From an uncultured Chthonomonas sp. (GTDB lineage: Bacteria; Armatimonadota; Chthonomonadetes; Chthonomonadales; Chthonomonadaceae): DNA of 64,000 bases. Where the stretch lies: the NCBI GenBank assembly GCA_903859705.1, contig CAIONQ010000163.1, positions 226,305-290,304 of the forward strand, read 5' to 3'. Numbering within the stretch: the first letter of the stretch is position 1; every line of letters begins with the position of its first letter. Below the pieces are notes generated by a model. The model saw only the letters and a program-made list of their open reading frames with translations, had not been told where the DNA came from and did not search any database. This document shows positions 54,305 through 64,000 of the stretch, piece after piece. The position numbers and the translations under genes were made by a program.

Positions 54305-55639
54305 TTACCCTGTGAAGGGCCCATATTTCTCACGGTAGTGTTCGTTGCGCTGCCACATTACCATTCCCGCCAGAACTGCCAGGCATATAAGTGCATTTAT
54401 GCCGGTTGCTATCTGGGCACCGGCATTGTGATGCCCCATAAGGCTGTGGGTGGCGAGGTGCTGTGCCAGAAAGCCCATTTCAATTCCACCAAGCGGATTT
54501 AATCCCTGAAAAATTAATGAGTAAATGGCGAGCACACGCCCTCGTAACAGATCGGGAACCTCTTCCTGTACTTTTATTTGAGCGCTCATACCAAAAATGA
54601 TCATCGCAAACCCTGCCAGGCCAAGCAGAAGTAGAGCAAGTGGGAAGTTGCGTGCAAACGCCAATAATAGCAGTAATAAGCAAAAAAGTGCACCTCCGCC
54701 ATAAACAGTAACGTTACGATCCAGCTTATCTGAACGGGCCGCGAGCAGTGCCGCACCCAGTGCTGCACCCACGCCCTGCACCGCCATTATCGCCGAAAAT
54801 CCCTTTTCTCCCTGATGAAAATGAGATGCGTACATCGGAAAGAGGGTACTTACAGACCATGCAAAAATGCTGGATGCGCCAACCAACAGAATGACGCGCA
54901 GCAAAGCATGGTGCCTCCAAATGTACACCAGGCCTTCTGTCATCTCGAGCCTGCGCTGTACCGGCTCAAACTGCGGCAACTTCATCATAAGCAGGGAGAT
55001 GACTACGGCAATGTAGCTAAAGCCATTAAGTGCAAAGCACATTGGAGCTCCGGCCAGGTACAATACCTGCCCGGCTACCAGTGGCCCAACTACACGAGCA
55101 ATGTTGAACCGAAAAGAGTTAAGCGCAATAGCGTTACCCATGGCCTCGCGCTCTTCTACAAGGTCGGTTACAAAGGCTTGCTGTGCCGGCATGTTGAAGG
55201 CATTAACCACGCCCAGTGCCCCGGCAAAGGCGGCAATGTGCCATGCCTGTAAGGGTACCCAGCGGTTAGTGGCAAGGCCAGATAGTAAGAATGCAAGCAC
55301 CATTGCAATAGATTGGGTCCAAACCAGTACTGCACGTTTTGAGTACCTATCTGCAACGTTGCCACCCCACAATGCAAACACCACGTATGGTAGAGCGCTG
55401 GCACCGTTAACTATACCAAGCCAACGAGCCTGATGGGTTACTTGCCACACCAGCCAACTCTGCGCCACTGATTGCATCCAGGTGCCGGCGACAGATATAA
55501 GCTGACCAATAAAGAAGAGACGGAAATTTTGAAACTTGAGGGCATAAAAAGGGCCGCGTTGGGTAGCGGCCATTTGGCCCGCAGAAGAGCTCTGCGGGCC
55601 AGGAATATTCGATGATCCTCCAGAACTGGAGTTACTCAT
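54305..55639 (-). CDS. MFS transporter, efflux type
   Basis: 444 residues with about twelve membrane segments. The layout resembles the MFS_3/enterobactin-exporter group: AGTWMQSVAQSWLVW in TM1-2, GGNVADRYSKRAVLV in the loop between TM2 and TM3, and the long amphipathic FVTDLVEEREAMGNAIALNS segment before TM5. The first 25 residues are a polar Ser/Gly-rich tail. Its start overlaps the stop of the ABC permease gene by eight bases, so it belongs to that operon. The substrate is unknown. Confidence 0.88.
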   Translation of the reverse strand: MSNSSSGGSSNIPGPQSSSAGQMAATQRGPFYALKFQNFRLFFIGQLISVAGTWMQSVAQSWLVWQVTHQARWLGIVNGASALPYVVFALWGGNVADRYSKRAVLVWTQSIAMVLAFLLSGLATNRWVPLQAWHIAAFAGALGVVNAFNMPAQQAFVTDLVEEREAMGNAIALNSFRFNIARVVGPLVAGQVLYLAGAPMCFALNGFSYIAVVISLLMMKLPQFEPVQRRLEMTEGLVYIWRHHALLRVILLVGASSIFAWSVSTLFPMYASHFHQGEKGFSAIMAVQGVGAALGAALLAARSDKLDRNVTVYGGGALFCLLLLLLAFARNFPLALLLLGLAGFAMIIFGMSAQIKVQEEVPDLLRGRVLAIYSLIFQGLNPLGGIEMGFLAQHLATHSLMGHHNAGAQIATGINALICLAVLAGMVMWQRNEHYREKYGPFTG

Positions 55640-56897
55640 ACCTCAGCGCTTCAATCGGGTTAAGGGCGGCCGCTTTACTAGCAGGGTAGATGCCAAAGAA
55701 CAGGCCAACGCCTGCCGATACTACTACTGCAGCTACCACTGCGGTTTGGTCCACAATGGTTTTCCAGCCAGCCACACTTGCGAGGCCATATGCGCCGCCA
55801 ACTCCAAGCACAATGCCTATTAAGCCACCGAGCAAGGAGATAATGGCAGACTCGATAAGGAACTGCAACAGGATATCTCGCGGCGTTGCTCCGATTGCTT
55901 TACGGATACCAATTTCACGTGTTCTCTCTGTAACAGATACCAGCATGATGTTCATGATGCCAATTCCGCCAACAACCAGCGAAATTATGGCAACTGCTGA
56001 AAGCAGCGAAGTCATGGTGGCGGTTACGCTTTGCTGGCGTTGCATTAGTTCTGTTTGGCTGCGCACCTGAAAGTCATCATTGTCCGGAAATGGTGGTTGC
56101 AGGTGATGGTGAATTCGAAGGTACGCAGATACTTGCTCCGTTACCAGGGGCATAACGGCCGGGGTTTTACAGCGGATAGACATATAGTCTACGCGTGTTT
56201 TATTCATAACACGCTGCATGGCTGTACTAATGGGTATCAGAATAACATCGTCCTGATCCTGCCCCCATGCGCCAGCGCCTTTTGGCGCCATCACGCCGAT
56301 CACTTTGAAGCTAATGCGGTTGACCAGGAGGTTCTCACCAATTAGTTCTACGTTAGAGTTTGAAGTTAGTTTGGTAAGGATGGTAGTGCCGATTACGCAA
56401 ACCTTTTGATCACCATCAACCTCATACTCCGTAAAAAAGCGGCCTTTCATTACCTCAACGTTGTTAACGTAAGGATAATCGGGGGTAACGCCCTGCAGGT
56501 TTGTGGTTGAGTCTACACCCTTGTATCGGATCTGTACATTGGAGCGCACCTGCGGTGCAACTGCATCTATCCCACTCTTAAACTGGCTTGCAATAATCTT
56601 GCAATCATCCAGAGTAAGGTGGTTGGATGCCTGTGCCATGGCGCTGTTGCTGGTTGTGGCGGCCGTTCGGCTAACGGCACTACTCACGAGCCGGGTTTGG
56701 CCAGGAAACACCGTTAGCAGGTTGGTGCCAAGCGAGTTAACCGTATCGGTAACCTGCTGGGTAGCACCCTGACCTATGGCAACAACCAGAATAACTACTC
56801 CAACGCCTATAATAATGCCGAGCATGGTGAGTGCCGTACGCATCTTGTTATTGGAAAGACCGCGTATTGCAACTCTCAGGCACTCGATAATGTTCAT
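55632..56897 (-). CDS. MacB-type ABC transporter permease
   Basis: 421 residues from the ATG at 56897 (MNIIECLRVAIRGLSNNKMRT), behind GAGGG. One membrane segment near residues 25-45 (LTMLGIIIGVGVVILVVAIG), then a large periplasmic MacB_PCD domain, then three FtsX-type segments at the C terminus (VVGGIGIMNIMLVSVTERTREIGIRKAIGA motif near 290). It forms a mechanotransmission exporter with the ATPase and the MacA-like adaptor upstream. Here the ATPase is a separate protein, unlike E. coli MacB. Confidence 0.92.
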   Translation of the reverse strand: MNIIECLRVAIRGLSNNKMRTALTMLGIIIGVGVVILVVAIGQGATQQVTDTVNSLGTNLLTVFPGQTRLVSSAVSRTAATTSNSAMAQASNHLTLDDCKIIASQFKSGIDAVAPQVRSNVQIRYKGVDSTTNLQGVTPDYPYVNNVEVMKGRFFTEYEVDGDQKVCVIGTTILTKLTSNSNVELIGENLLVNRISFKVIGVMAPKGAGAWGQDQDDVILIPISTAMQRVMNKTRVDYMSIRCKTPAVMPLVTEQVSAYLRIHHHLQPPFPDNDDFQVRSQTELMQRQQSVTATMTSLLSAVAIISLVVGGIGIMNIMLVSVTERTREIGIRKAIGATPRDILLQFLIESAIISLLGGLIGIVLGVGGAYGLASVAGWKTIVDQTAVVAAVVVSAGVGLFFGIYPASKAAALNPIEALRYE

Positions 56898-56970
56898 ATG
56901 TAAACCCTCAAATCGGGTATCTCGTGCGGCCGGGTGCAACTATCACCCGAACAACCGCAGGTGGGCATGC

Positions 56971-57786
56971 TTATTTGGCTGCAGCTGCAGCTTTGCGTGC
57001 AGCTTCCTGCTCCCGCTCTAACTGCATCTGTTTCAGCACATCTCTTGCCATGAGCCGATCGGTAACCGACTCGTCATCGACAACCACGCCATCCTTTATG
57101 TGAACCATGCGTTTGCAATGCTGGCCAATATCGGGCTCGTGGGTAACCATCACTATGGTACAGCCTTCTTCGTTCAGCTCCTGGAAAATCTGCATAATCT
57201 CTTCGCTCTGCAGGCTTGCCAGGTTGCCAGTAGGTTCATCAGCCAGTATAAGGCGCGGTTCGCCAGCCAGTGCACGGGCAATGGCTACGCGCTGCTGCTG
57301 GCCACCAGAAAGCTCGTTTGGCCGGTGATCCAGCCGATCACCGAGGCCAACGCGCTCCAGTGCTCTAATGGCGCGCTCACGTCGATCCTTTACCTTGCCA
57401 TACAGCATAGGCAACTCAACATTTTCCAGGGCTGTTGTTCTCGCAAGCAAGTTAAACCCCTGAAACACGAACCCGATTTTCTGATTTCGAATGCGGGCGA
57501 GTTCATAATCGTCCATGTCTGAAACTTCAATGCCATCCACCTTATAGGATCCGCTGGTGGGTACATCCAGACAGCCAATAATGTGCATAAGCGTTGACTT
57601 GCCTGAGCCCGAAGGCCCCATGATGGCTACAAACTCTCCATCATGGATATCGAGGTTCAAACCATCCAGGGCGCGCACCTGCTGATCGCCCATAGTATAG
57701 ACCTTATATATATCCGTAAGGCAAAGCATACTGGTTTTGCCTGCCGGAGTATTTATCCCTGGTTTCTTAAGATCCGGTAAAGCCAT
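56971..57786 (-). CDS. ABC transporter ATPase, MacB/LolD type
   Basis: 271 residues from the ATG at 57786, which follows GGGGAATTAGA; an upstream in-frame extension lacks a site. Walker [11 protein letters not shown]-loop FVFQGFNLL, signature [15 protein letters not shown], Walker [12 protein letters not shown] and H-loop VTHEPD are all intact. The Ala-rich C-terminal tail ([15 protein letters not shown]) is unusual. It lies between the adaptor and the permease, with gaps of 87 and 73 bases. Confidence 0.95.
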   Translation of the reverse strand: MALPDLKKPGINTPAGKTSMLCLTDIYKVYTMGDQQVRALDGLNLDIHDGEFVAIMGPSGSGKSTLMHIIGCLDVPTSGSYKVDGIEVSDMDDYELARIRNQKIGFVFQGFNLLARTTALENVELPMLYGKVKDRRERAIRALERVGLGDRLDHRPNELSGGQQQRVAIARALAGEPRLILADEPTGNLASLQSEEIMQIFQELNEEGCTIVMVTHEPDIGQHCKRMVHIKDGVVVDDESVTDRLMARDVLKQMQLEREQEAARKAAAAAK

Positions 57787-57873
57787 TCTAATTCCCCGTA
57801 ATCTGTGCGGAGGAGCCTCGCGCAATGGTTCTACGCGAGGCATTCAACGCGTGAAATGTGCATGCGCCCGGGG

Positions 57874-59652
57874 TTAGCGGCCTCTGCCACCGCCGCCGCC
57901 ACCACCACCGCCGGCCGGTCGAGAGGGGCCAAACGGTGAGGCCGGGCCCATGCCGCCGCCTTTGCCGCTTTCCATGCCAGCAAGCACAACTGTATCGCCT
58001 TCATTGATGCCTTCGCGGATCTCGGTGTTGGCTTCATCGTTGCCGCCTGTTTTTACACGCTTGGGCGTGATTACGGTTTTGCCTTCGGCTTTGGTTACGA
58101 CGTTAACTGTTGAACCCTTGGTGCTTACTTTAATTGCAACAGAAGGAACCACCAGAACGTTCGAAAGCTTGCCTGTTTGCAGTACCACGTTGGCAGTCAT
58201 ATCCGGCTTCAGGCGATGTTTTTCATCTTTAATAGCGATGGTAACGTCGTAGGTAACCACGCCTTGCTGAATGGTGGAACCAGAGGCAATTTTAACAACC
58301 TTGCCCTTGAGCGGGCGCTTGGAGTATGCCTCAACCGTGATCGATGCTTCCTGCCCAAGTTTAACCTTGCCGATATCGGTTTCATCCACATAGGCGTCCA
58401 CCTGCAATCGGTTAAGATCTGCGACTACAATAAGGGTGGGGGAGCTAAGGCCAGCGGCAAGAGTTTCACCCTGCTGGCTGGCAAGCTGAAGAACAGTACC
58501 ACTAATTGGCGAGCGGATGATAGATTTATCTTGTTGAGCCAGGTTGTATGCGTACACTGCCTTCGCTACTTCAAGCGCATGCTGCGCTTGGGAAACATCT
58601 TGCAGCTTGAGCGTATCCTGCACCCGGTTTGCCTGTGCATTTTTGAGTACAGTGCGTGCCTGTTCCACAGCCTGGCGCGCATCATTCAAAGCAGCCTGCT
58701 TGGCTTTATCTATAAAGGGTTCGGAGCGTGCAGCGTCCAGCGCAGCGGAAGCAGAGAGTACGTTCTGTTCTGCTGAGGAAACAGCATCCCTGGCTGCCTG
58801 AAGATCGGCTGCGACTTTGGCTCTTACAAGCGAAACATTTTCCCGTGCAGAAGCGAGTTGCGCAAGCGCAACCGTTGCCGCCTCTTGAGCATTATCAACA
58901 ATGCTTCCGGCCACATAGCCCTTAACCAGCAGCTCTTTGTTGCGCTTGAGGTTTATGGCGGCATTATTGCTTGTTGCAGTGCTTTGAGTAACAGCTGATT
59001 GCGCTGTAGAGATTTGCAAGGCAGCGCTTGCTTCCACCTGCTTCAGGTTTGAACGAGCCGTAGAGAGCGCTGCCTTTGAGCTTGCAAGGGCATTCTCAGC
59101 TCTGCGGATATCCGCAGGGGTTTGTACATTTTGTTGCTTAAGGTTAGCTTCTGCGGTTTCCTGGCGTGCTCGTGCGCTGTTAAGGCCAGCCTGTGCGGAC
59201 AAAACTGCTTGAGCTGTCTGCGTTTTCTCCAGCTCAACTCCCGACTTGGTCTGTTCGAGTTTCACGGCTGCAGCTTCCATGCTCGCCTTAGCCTGCGCAA
59301 CCTGAGCTTCCAGATCCGGCAGATTCAGAATCGCGATAGGATCGCCGGCTTTAACCTGAGTTCCAATATCGGCGAACAGGCGCTTGATGGTACCCGTGAT
59401 CTGAGAACCGATCTTAACCTGTGCACCGGTTTGTGCTGTAATGCTCCCGGTTGCAGCCACTGTCTCAATCAGGTCTGCCCTGCCAGCTTTTGCTGTAATA
59501 AGGTTCTGCGCCGTGGTATCTACCTGGTGCGCCTTATTCCACTGAAAATATCCGAGCCCGCCGGCCGCCGCCAGCACGATGACTATCGCGATATTACGGG
59601 AAGTCTTCTTTCCCTTTTTACGCACAGCCCCTGTGGCTGTCGAGTTCGACAT
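57874..59652 (-). CDS. MacA-like periplasmic adaptor (HlyD/RND family)
   Basis: 592 residues. One membrane anchor at about 20-37 (IAIVIVLAAAGGLGYF), then the biotinyl-lipoyl half (TVAATGSITAQTGAQVKIGSQITG), a very long alpha-helical hairpin of about 300 residues (Ala/Gln/Lys-rich coiled coil), the second lipoyl half (IIRSPISGTVLQLASQQGETLAAG), beta-barrel and membrane-proximal domains. The usual MacA is about 370 residues, so the hairpin is some 200 residues longer than normal. The C terminus is a Gly tract (RPAGGGGGGGGGRGR). It is first gene of the exporter operon. Confidence 0.92.
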   Translation of the reverse strand: MSNSTATGAVRKKGKKTSRNIAIVIVLAAAGGLGYFQWNKAHQVDTTAQNLITAKAGRADLIETVAATGSITAQTGAQVKIGSQITGTIKRLFADIGTQVKAGDPIAILNLPDLEAQVAQAKASMEAAAVKLEQTKSGVELEKTQTAQAVLSAQAGLNSARARQETAEANLKQQNVQTPADIRRAENALASSKAALSTARSNLKQVEASAALQISTAQSAVTQSTATSNNAAINLKRNKELLVKGYVAGSIVDNAQEAATVALAQLASARENVSLVRAKVAADLQAARDAVSSAEQNVLSASAALDAARSEPFIDKAKQAALNDARQAVEQARTVLKNAQANRVQDTLKLQDVSQAQHALEVAKAVYAYNLAQQDKSIIRSPISGTVLQLASQQGETLAAGLSSPTLIVVADLNRLQVDAYVDETDIGKVKLGQEASITVEAYSKRPLKGKVVKIASGSTIQQGVVTYDVTIAIKDEKHRLKPDMTANVVLQTGKLSNVLVVPSVAIKVSTKGSTVNVVTKAEGKTVITPKRVKTGGNDEANTEIREGINEGDTVVLAGMESGKGGGMGPASPFGPSRPAGGGGGGGGGRGR

Positions 59653-60122
59653 GGATTCCTCCTGGATATCCCAACCTGTTTCGGCGCAGCCAGAATCGGG
59701 AAGGGAAGCACGCTTAAGCAGCGTTCCGTTTCTATATTTATAAAAGCGAGTCTTCGCTCACGATAACTGAATATTTGTGCGGCGTAAGCCAGCACTCCCG
59801 GCAGTTAAGCTGGCAACAGTTGCAGTGCGAGTGAAGCAGTAATGGATTGACGACGAATCTGGGTGGGGCGTCTCGGTGAAAATCCGTTGAAACATGCAAC
59901 GGCGCTGATTTTCCTACCGAAATAAGCTTATCTGGCACCGGCCCCACACATTATAACTCACGGGCACCTCTAAAAGTTAACAGGTAACCCACCGAAACCA
60001 TTCACATGTATGAAATAACTTCCACAAATACAATAAACAGACTCTCCTCAACAAAATAAAAACCGTCCGCTGAATCCAGCCGGGCACTACGGGAGCATGG
60101 ATTCAGGAAGAATCACTCCTTC

Positions 60123-60151
60123 TTGACACACGGATTTTATTGAAGTACACT
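60123..60151 (+). promoter_or_regulatory. Promoter of the str operon
   Basis: Perfect -35 TTGACA (60123-60128), 17 bases, then TACACT (60146-60151). The predicted start is near 60158, giving a leader of about 260 bases before rpsL. Confidence 0.85.
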
Positions 60152-60284
60152 AACGAGGTTCGCGCAGACAGTGTCGGTGCGGCGGGACATTACAGACTAG
60201 TAACAGGAGGCGGCCCGAAAGGAGTATTCCTTTCCATATGTGCGGCTAAGTGCCCTATACATTCTGAGGTCATCCTGCGTCCTG

Positions 60285-60313
60285 CCCCTCCGCTACGTCC
60301 GAGGGGTTTTTTT
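60285..60313 (+). terminator. Terminator inside the rpsL leader
   Basis: CCCCTC (60285-60290) pairs with GAGGGG (60301-60306) over a ten-base loop, followed by seven Ts. It lies about 130 bases downstream of the promoter start and 100 bases before rpsL, with no gene between. A second hairpin GAAAGGA-GTAT-TCCTTTC precedes it near 60218-60235. It is a candidate attenuator or the end of a short RNA. Confidence 0.7.
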
Positions 60314-60415
60314 ATGTCTGCGCTTCTAACTAACGAGATTTAAACGAGAGATCCGCATCTCCTCTGCGTGTACAGTGTACGCCCGGGGGACCTGTCGGGA
60401 GGGGACTCGCAAAGC

Positions 60416-60811
60416 ATGCCCACGATCAATCAGTTGGTCCGAAAAGGCCGTAAGCGTCTGATCAAGAAGACAAAAGCGCCTGCACTGCGCGGCAATCCGC
60501 AGCTCCGGGGCGTTTGCCTGCAGGTTAAGACTGTATCTCCGAAGAAGCCGAACTCCGCGCTGCGCAAAATCGCGAGAGTCCGACTCACCAATAAAATGGA
60601 AGTCACGGCGTATATTCCGGGAATTGGTCACAACCTCCAGGAGCACTCGGTTGTTATGATCCGCGGTGGCCGCGTTAAGGACCTGCCTGGTGTTCGCTAC
60701 CATATCGTGCGCGGTACGCTGGATACCGCCGGTACTCGCGATCGCAAGTCAAGCCGGTCTAAGTACGGTACCAAGAAGAACGCAGTAGTAGTAACCGGTA
60801 AGAAGAGATAA
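60416..60811 (+). CDS. rpsL: 30S ribosomal protein S12
   Basis: 131 residues from the ATG at 60416 ([13 protein letters not shown]), the standard S12 start. The decoding-centre loops [18 protein letters not shown] and [13 protein letters not shown] are intact; lysine residues at the usual streptomycin positions are wild type. A purine-rich GGGAGGGG lies about 14 bases upstream, further than usual. It opens the str operon. Confidence 0.98.
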   Translation: MPTINQLVRKGRKRLIKKTKAPALRGNPQLRGVCLQVKTVSPKKPNSALRKIARVRLTNKMEVTAYIPGIGHNLQEHSVVMIRGGRVKDLPGVRYHIVRGTLDTAGTRDRKSSRSKYGTKKNAVVVTGKKR

Positions 60812-60825
60812 GGTAGAGGATATCA

Positions 60826-61296
60826 ATGCCAAGAAAAGGCCCAATTCGTCCACGGCCAATCACGCCGGACCCAGTTTATAGCAGCGTACTTGCACAGCGC
60901 TTTATCAACAGGCTTATGCTCGACGGTAAGAAGAGTGTAGCTGAGAGAATCTTCTACGCAGCCATGGAGCTTCTGGAGCAGCGCTCCAAGCGACCAGCGC
61001 TAGAGATGTTTGAGCTGGCAGTTCGCAACATTATGCCGGTTATCGAAGTTCGCCCGCGCCGTGTTGGTGGATCTACGTACCAGGTACCTGTTGAAGTACG
61101 ACCAGAGCGCAAAGTGGCCCTGGCGCTGCGCTGGGCAGTTATCAACGCCCGGAAGCGCGCTGGCCGCTCTATGGCCGAAAAGCTTGCTGGTGAACTGTTC
61201 GATGCAGCAAATAGCACCGGCGCATCTGTAAAGAAGAAAGAGGACATCCACCGCATGGCAGATGCCAACAAGGCGTTTGCTCATTACCGGTGGTAA
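60826..61296 (+). CDS. rpsG: 30S ribosomal protein S7
   Basis: 156 residues, normal length. It nucleates assembly of the 30S head. Typical blocks are [47 protein letters not shown] and the [12 protein letters not shown] end. It lies 14 bases after rpsL and before the hairpin preceding fusA. Confidence 0.98.
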   Translation: MPRKGPIRPRPITPDPVYSSVLAQRFINRLMLDGKKSVAERIFYAAMELLEQRSKRPALEMFELAVRNIMPVIEVRPRRVGGSTYQVPVEVRPERKVALALRWAVINARKRAGRSMAEKLAGELFDAANSTGASVKKKEDIHRMADANKAFAHYRW

Positions 61297-61363
61297 TAGA
61301 GCGATCGGGGAGAGCGCAATTTGGGGGAAAGCGTCTGGTCATAAGCCGCGCTTTCCACTGCGC

Positions 61364-61411
61364 ATTCCGTTCGGCGCTCGGCGATATGCTGTAGCGCTGA
61401 GCGGAATTTTT
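61364..61411 (+). terminator. Terminator-like hairpin between rpsG and fusA
   Basis: A 15-bp stem with two G-U pairs (61364-61378 with 61393-61407), a 14-base loop and five Ts (61407-61411). The rpsG-fusA gap is 171 bases. It probably causes partial termination or attenuation so that fusA-tuf is set separately from the ribosomal proteins. Confidence 0.65.
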
Positions 61412-61467
61412 GCGCCGATTGCACTGTCCGAATAACGCGGCAATCCCTGGAGGCATTCTGGAAACAT

Positions 61468-63588
61468 ATGGCACGAGAGTACGCATTAGACAAAACAAGA
61501 AATATTGGTATTGCAGCCCATATCGATGCTGGTAAAACAACCTGCACCGAACGAATCCTGTTCTACACTGGCCGAACACACAGAATCGGTGAAGTGCACG
61601 AAGGCGCCGCCACAATGGACTGGATGGTGCAGGAGCAGGAGCGCGGTATCACCATTACCTCGGCGGCTACCACCTGTTTCTGGGGTCTGGATGCGGCGGA
61701 TGAAGCCGGTACGCGCAAGCGCACACATCGTATCAACATCATCGATACTCCCGGTCACGTGGACTTTACCGTTGAAGTTGAGCGTTCCATGCGCGTTCTG
61801 GATGGCGTTGTCGCCGTCTTCTGCGCAGTTGGTGGCGTTCAGCCTCAGTCCGAAACAGTATGGCGCCAGGCAAACAAATATAAGGTTCCGCGAATTGCGT
61901 TTGTTAACAAGATGGACCGCATGGGTGCCAACTTCCTCTCTGTTGTAGAGAAGATGATTGAGCGCCTTGGTGCTAACGCGATTCCGATTCAGCTCCCGAT
62001 CGGCGCGGAAGCAGAATTCGCTGGTGTGGTTGACCTCGTCACCATGACGGCAATCCGCTACCTGGACGATGCTGGTCAAATCGCAGAAGAGGGCCCAATT
62101 CCTGCGGATCTCGCCGAAGTGGCTGATGAGTACCGCACCAAGCTCCTCGAAGCAGCCTCGGATGTAGATGAATCCATCATGGAGCGCTACCTTGAAGGCG
62201 AAGAGATACCTGTTGATGATCTGCGCGCAGCACTGCGCGTAGGTACGATCAACGGCAAAATCATGCCAGTACTGTGTGGCTCTGCCTATAAGAACAAGGG
62301 CGTACAGTTGCTGCTGGATGCTGTTGTCCGCTATCTGCCGTCCCCTGTAGATGTGGATGCAATTCCCGGCATCAACCCACGTACCGGTGATGACGATTCT
62401 CGCCAGCCTGGTGACGAAGCCCCGTTCAGTGCGCTCGCATTTAAGATTGCAACCGATCAGTACGGTCTGCTAACCTTCTTCAGGGTCTACTCCGGCACGC
62501 TGAGCACGGGCCAAACCATTCTTAACGCTACTCGCGAAAAGAAAGAGCGCGTTGGACGCATCGTTCGAATGCACGCAAACAGCCGTGAGGATGTAGATGC
62601 GGTGTACTCGGGCGATATTGCTGCCATCGTTGGTTTGAAAGATACCAAAACCGGCGATACGCTGTGCGATGATAAGGCACCTATCCTGCTTGAGAACATC
62701 TCGTTCCCTGAGCCGGTTATCTCCATCGCAATAGAGCCCAAGACCAAGGCCGATCAGGATAAGCTTACATCCGCTCTGCAGAAGCTCTCTAATGAGGATC
62801 CAACGTTCCGAGTTCATACAGATCCCGAAACGGCACAGACAATCCTCAGTGGAATGGGCGAACTGCACCTGGATATCAAAGTAGACATCCTGAAGCGAAC
62901 CTACAATGTGGAGGCTAACTTCGGAGCACCGCAGGTTGCATACCGAGAAAGCATCCATCAGAAAGCAGTTGCTCGGGTGCCGTTTAAGCGGCAAACGGGT
63001 GGATCCGGACAGTACGGTGACTGCGAACTGGAAGTAGAGCCGCTGGAGCCGGGTGCTGGATACGAGTTCCTGAACAAAACTGTTGGTGGCTCGATCCCGA
63101 AAGAATACATTCCTGGTATCGAAAAGGGCGTGAAAGAAGCACTGGAAAGTGGCATTATTGCTGGCTTCCCGGTTGTGGATATTCGCGTATCCGTTGTTGA
63201 CGGTTCCTACCATGATGTTGACTCTTCGGAAATCGCCTTCAAGGTTGCAGCGTCGCAAACCATGAAAGAAGCGATGCGCAAGGGACGTGCCTACCTTAAA
63301 GAGCCAATTATGGGTGTGGAAGTTGTAACTCCCGAGGCCAATCTGGGTGATGTTATCGGCGATATCAACCGTCGCCGAGGTCGCCTTGAAGGCACCGAGC
63401 CAGAGCCGGGCGGTAAGCAGGTTGTTCGCGCACAGGTTCCACTTTCCGAGATGTTCGGATACGTAAACGACCTTCGCGGGTTCACCCAGGGTCGCGCATC
63501 ATTCGTGATGACACCCTCCCATTACGATGAGGTGCCGCGCAACGTGGCAGAAGAACTCATCGCCAAGGTACAGGGTAAAAAGAACTAA
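61468..63588 (+). CDS. fusA: Elongation factor G
   Basis: 706 residues, full length. GTPase motifs: AHIDAGKTT (G1, 17-25), the DTPGHVDF block (G3) and NKMDRMGA (G4). Switch I region [19 protein letters not shown] is complete. Domains II-V follow, with the domain IV loop carrying the conserved [14 protein letters not shown] small insertion ([15 protein letters not shown]) lies between strands of the G domain. The start ATG is preceded by CTGGAGGCATTCTGG. It drives ribosomal translocation. Confidence 0.98.
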   Translation: MAREYALDKTRNIGIAAHIDAGKTTCTERILFYTGRTHRIGEVHEGAATMDWMVQEQERGITITSAATTCFWGLDAADEAGTRKRTHRINIIDTPGHVDFTVEVERSMRVLDGVVAVFCAVGGVQPQSETVWRQANKYKVPRIAFVNKMDRMGANFLSVVEKMIERLGANAIPIQLPIGAEAEFAGVVDLVTMTAIRYLDDAGQIAEEGPIPADLAEVADEYRTKLLEAASDVDESIMERYLEGEEIPVDDLRAALRVGTINGKIMPVLCGSAYKNKGVQLLLDAVVRYLPSPVDVDAIPGINPRTGDDDSRQPGDEAPFSALAFKIATDQYGLLTFFRVYSGTLSTGQTILNATREKKERVGRIVRMHANSREDVDAVYSGDIAAIVGLKDTKTGDTLCDDKAPILLENISFPEPVISIAIEPKTKADQDKLTSALQKLSNEDPTFRVHTDPETAQTILSGMGELHLDIKVDILKRTYNVEANFGAPQVAYRESIHQKAVARVPFKRQTGGSGQYGDCELEVEPLEPGAGYEFLNKTVGGSIPKEYIPGIEKGVKEALESGIIAGFPVVDIRVSVVDGSYHDVDSSEIAFKVAASQTMKEAMRKGRAYLKEPIMGVEVVTPEANLGDVIGDINRRRGRLEGTEPEPGGKQVVRAQVPLSEMFGYVNDLRGFTQGRASFVMTPSHYDEVPRNVAEELIAKVQGKKN

Positions 63589-63835
63589 TTGGCGTAAGCC
63601 ATCGGTTCAGTAGCAAGTAAGGTGGGTGGTGCGTAACCTGCGCAATGCACAGGTGCGCACCATTGCCAAATAAGTAAATACACGCCAACGCATATCTCGT
63701 AAACACGGGTTTTGCCTGGCTAAGCAATACAAACGTGCAGCCAAAACCGGGCTCACGTAAAGAGTAACCAACTCGCCCGATGAGGCGAACACTCTTGCCG
63801 CAGGTGCAGGACGCCTGCAGAGGATCGGAACCACA

Positions 63836-64000
63836 ATGGGAAAAGCTAAGTTCGAGCGTAATAAGCCGCATGTTAACATCGGTACAATTGGCCATGTTGA
63901 CCACGGCAAAACCAGTTTAACCGCAGCCATCACCCGCATGCTGTCTACCTACAATGGCAGCAAGGCAATGAGCTACGATGATATCGATAGCGCCCCCGAA
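63836..64000 (+). CDS. tuf: Elongation factor Tu, N-terminal part
   Basis: 55 codons are visible before the window ends, starting [20 protein letters not shown] and continuing with the G1 motif GHVDHGKT. This is EF-Tu, the GTPase that delivers aminoacyl-tRNA. It follows fusA after a 247-base gap, normal for the str operon. The frame runs open to the edge. Confidence 0.97.
   Translation, partial: MGKAKFERNKPHVNIGTIGHVDHGKTSLTAAITRMLSTYNGSKAMSYDDIDSAPE

Larger units (their letters stand above)
59653..60415. other. Divergent intergenic region and str-operon leader
   Basis: About 760 bases between the leftward adaptor gene and rpsL. The right third holds the str promoter, a leader of about 260 bases, a small hairpin at 60218-60235 and a terminator at 60285-60313. 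Nothing recognisable was seen in 59700-60100. A frame at 60140-60343 has no protein-like character. Confidence 0.6.

Noticed and set aside
60140..60343. 67-codon frame in the str leader
   Set aside because: It spans the leader hairpins and terminator and has no convincing start or composition.

Overview
The window is bacterial chromosome, gene-dense on both strands, with no rRNA or tRNA gene seen. Housekeeping blocks (rpoZ-dnaK-dnaJ-prmA-rsmE; rpsB-tsf-pyrH-frr-uppS-dxr-rseP; rpsL-rpsG-fusA-tuf), a PEP-CTERM surface protein, a GH44 glycanase, secreted esterases and a TerY/kinase pair fit an environmental, polysaccharide-using bacterium. Armatimonadota or a relative is my best guess. This is inference from gene content; a 16S or marker-gene placement would decide it.

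Layout. 1-8400 (minus strand): an exported-protein fragment, a DinB-like protein, a zinc alcohol dehydrogenase, a TPR-like protein, rsmE, prmA, dnaJ, a dnaK that lacks the lid domain, and rpoZ with a long acidic tail. 8400-16900: a small zinc-ribbon ORF, a second dehydrogenase, a PEP-CTERM protein, a kinase/WD40 membrane protein beside a TerY-type VWA protein, a leucine-rich-repeat protein, and about 1.2 kb of degenerate repeats. 17500-31000: an accessory defence island. Its core is a tight five-gene minus-strand operon: DUF433-type antitoxin, DUF5615/PIN-like toxin, type III DNA methyltransferase, RhuM-family protein, type III restriction helicase/nuclease. Around it lie an SNF2 helicase, several unrecognised genes, and remnants of hsdM and an IS66 transposase. 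Copies of one short repeat lie on both sides of this island in opposite orientation.

31500-46900: GH44 glycoside hydrolase, a ribbon-helix-helix-like protein, two esterases, an O-antigen-ligase-like membrane protein, pyrimidine-nucleoside phosphorylase, UDP-glucuronate decarboxylase, a C39-like exported peptidase, pyrG behind a probable CTP-sensing attenuator, small genes, a LacI regulator and an SsuE-like flavin reductase. 47000-54200: the translation/isoprenoid cluster, which lacks cdsA at its usual place. 54300-59700: a MacAB-like ABC exporter with an MFS transporter overlapping the permease gene. 60100-64000: the str operon, with a good promoter, a leader terminator before rpsL and another terminator-like hairpin before fusA, running into a truncated tuf.

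The best candidates for something undescribed are the toxin-antitoxin/type III restriction/RhuM operon and its island, the lid-less DnaK, and the attenuator-like leaders.
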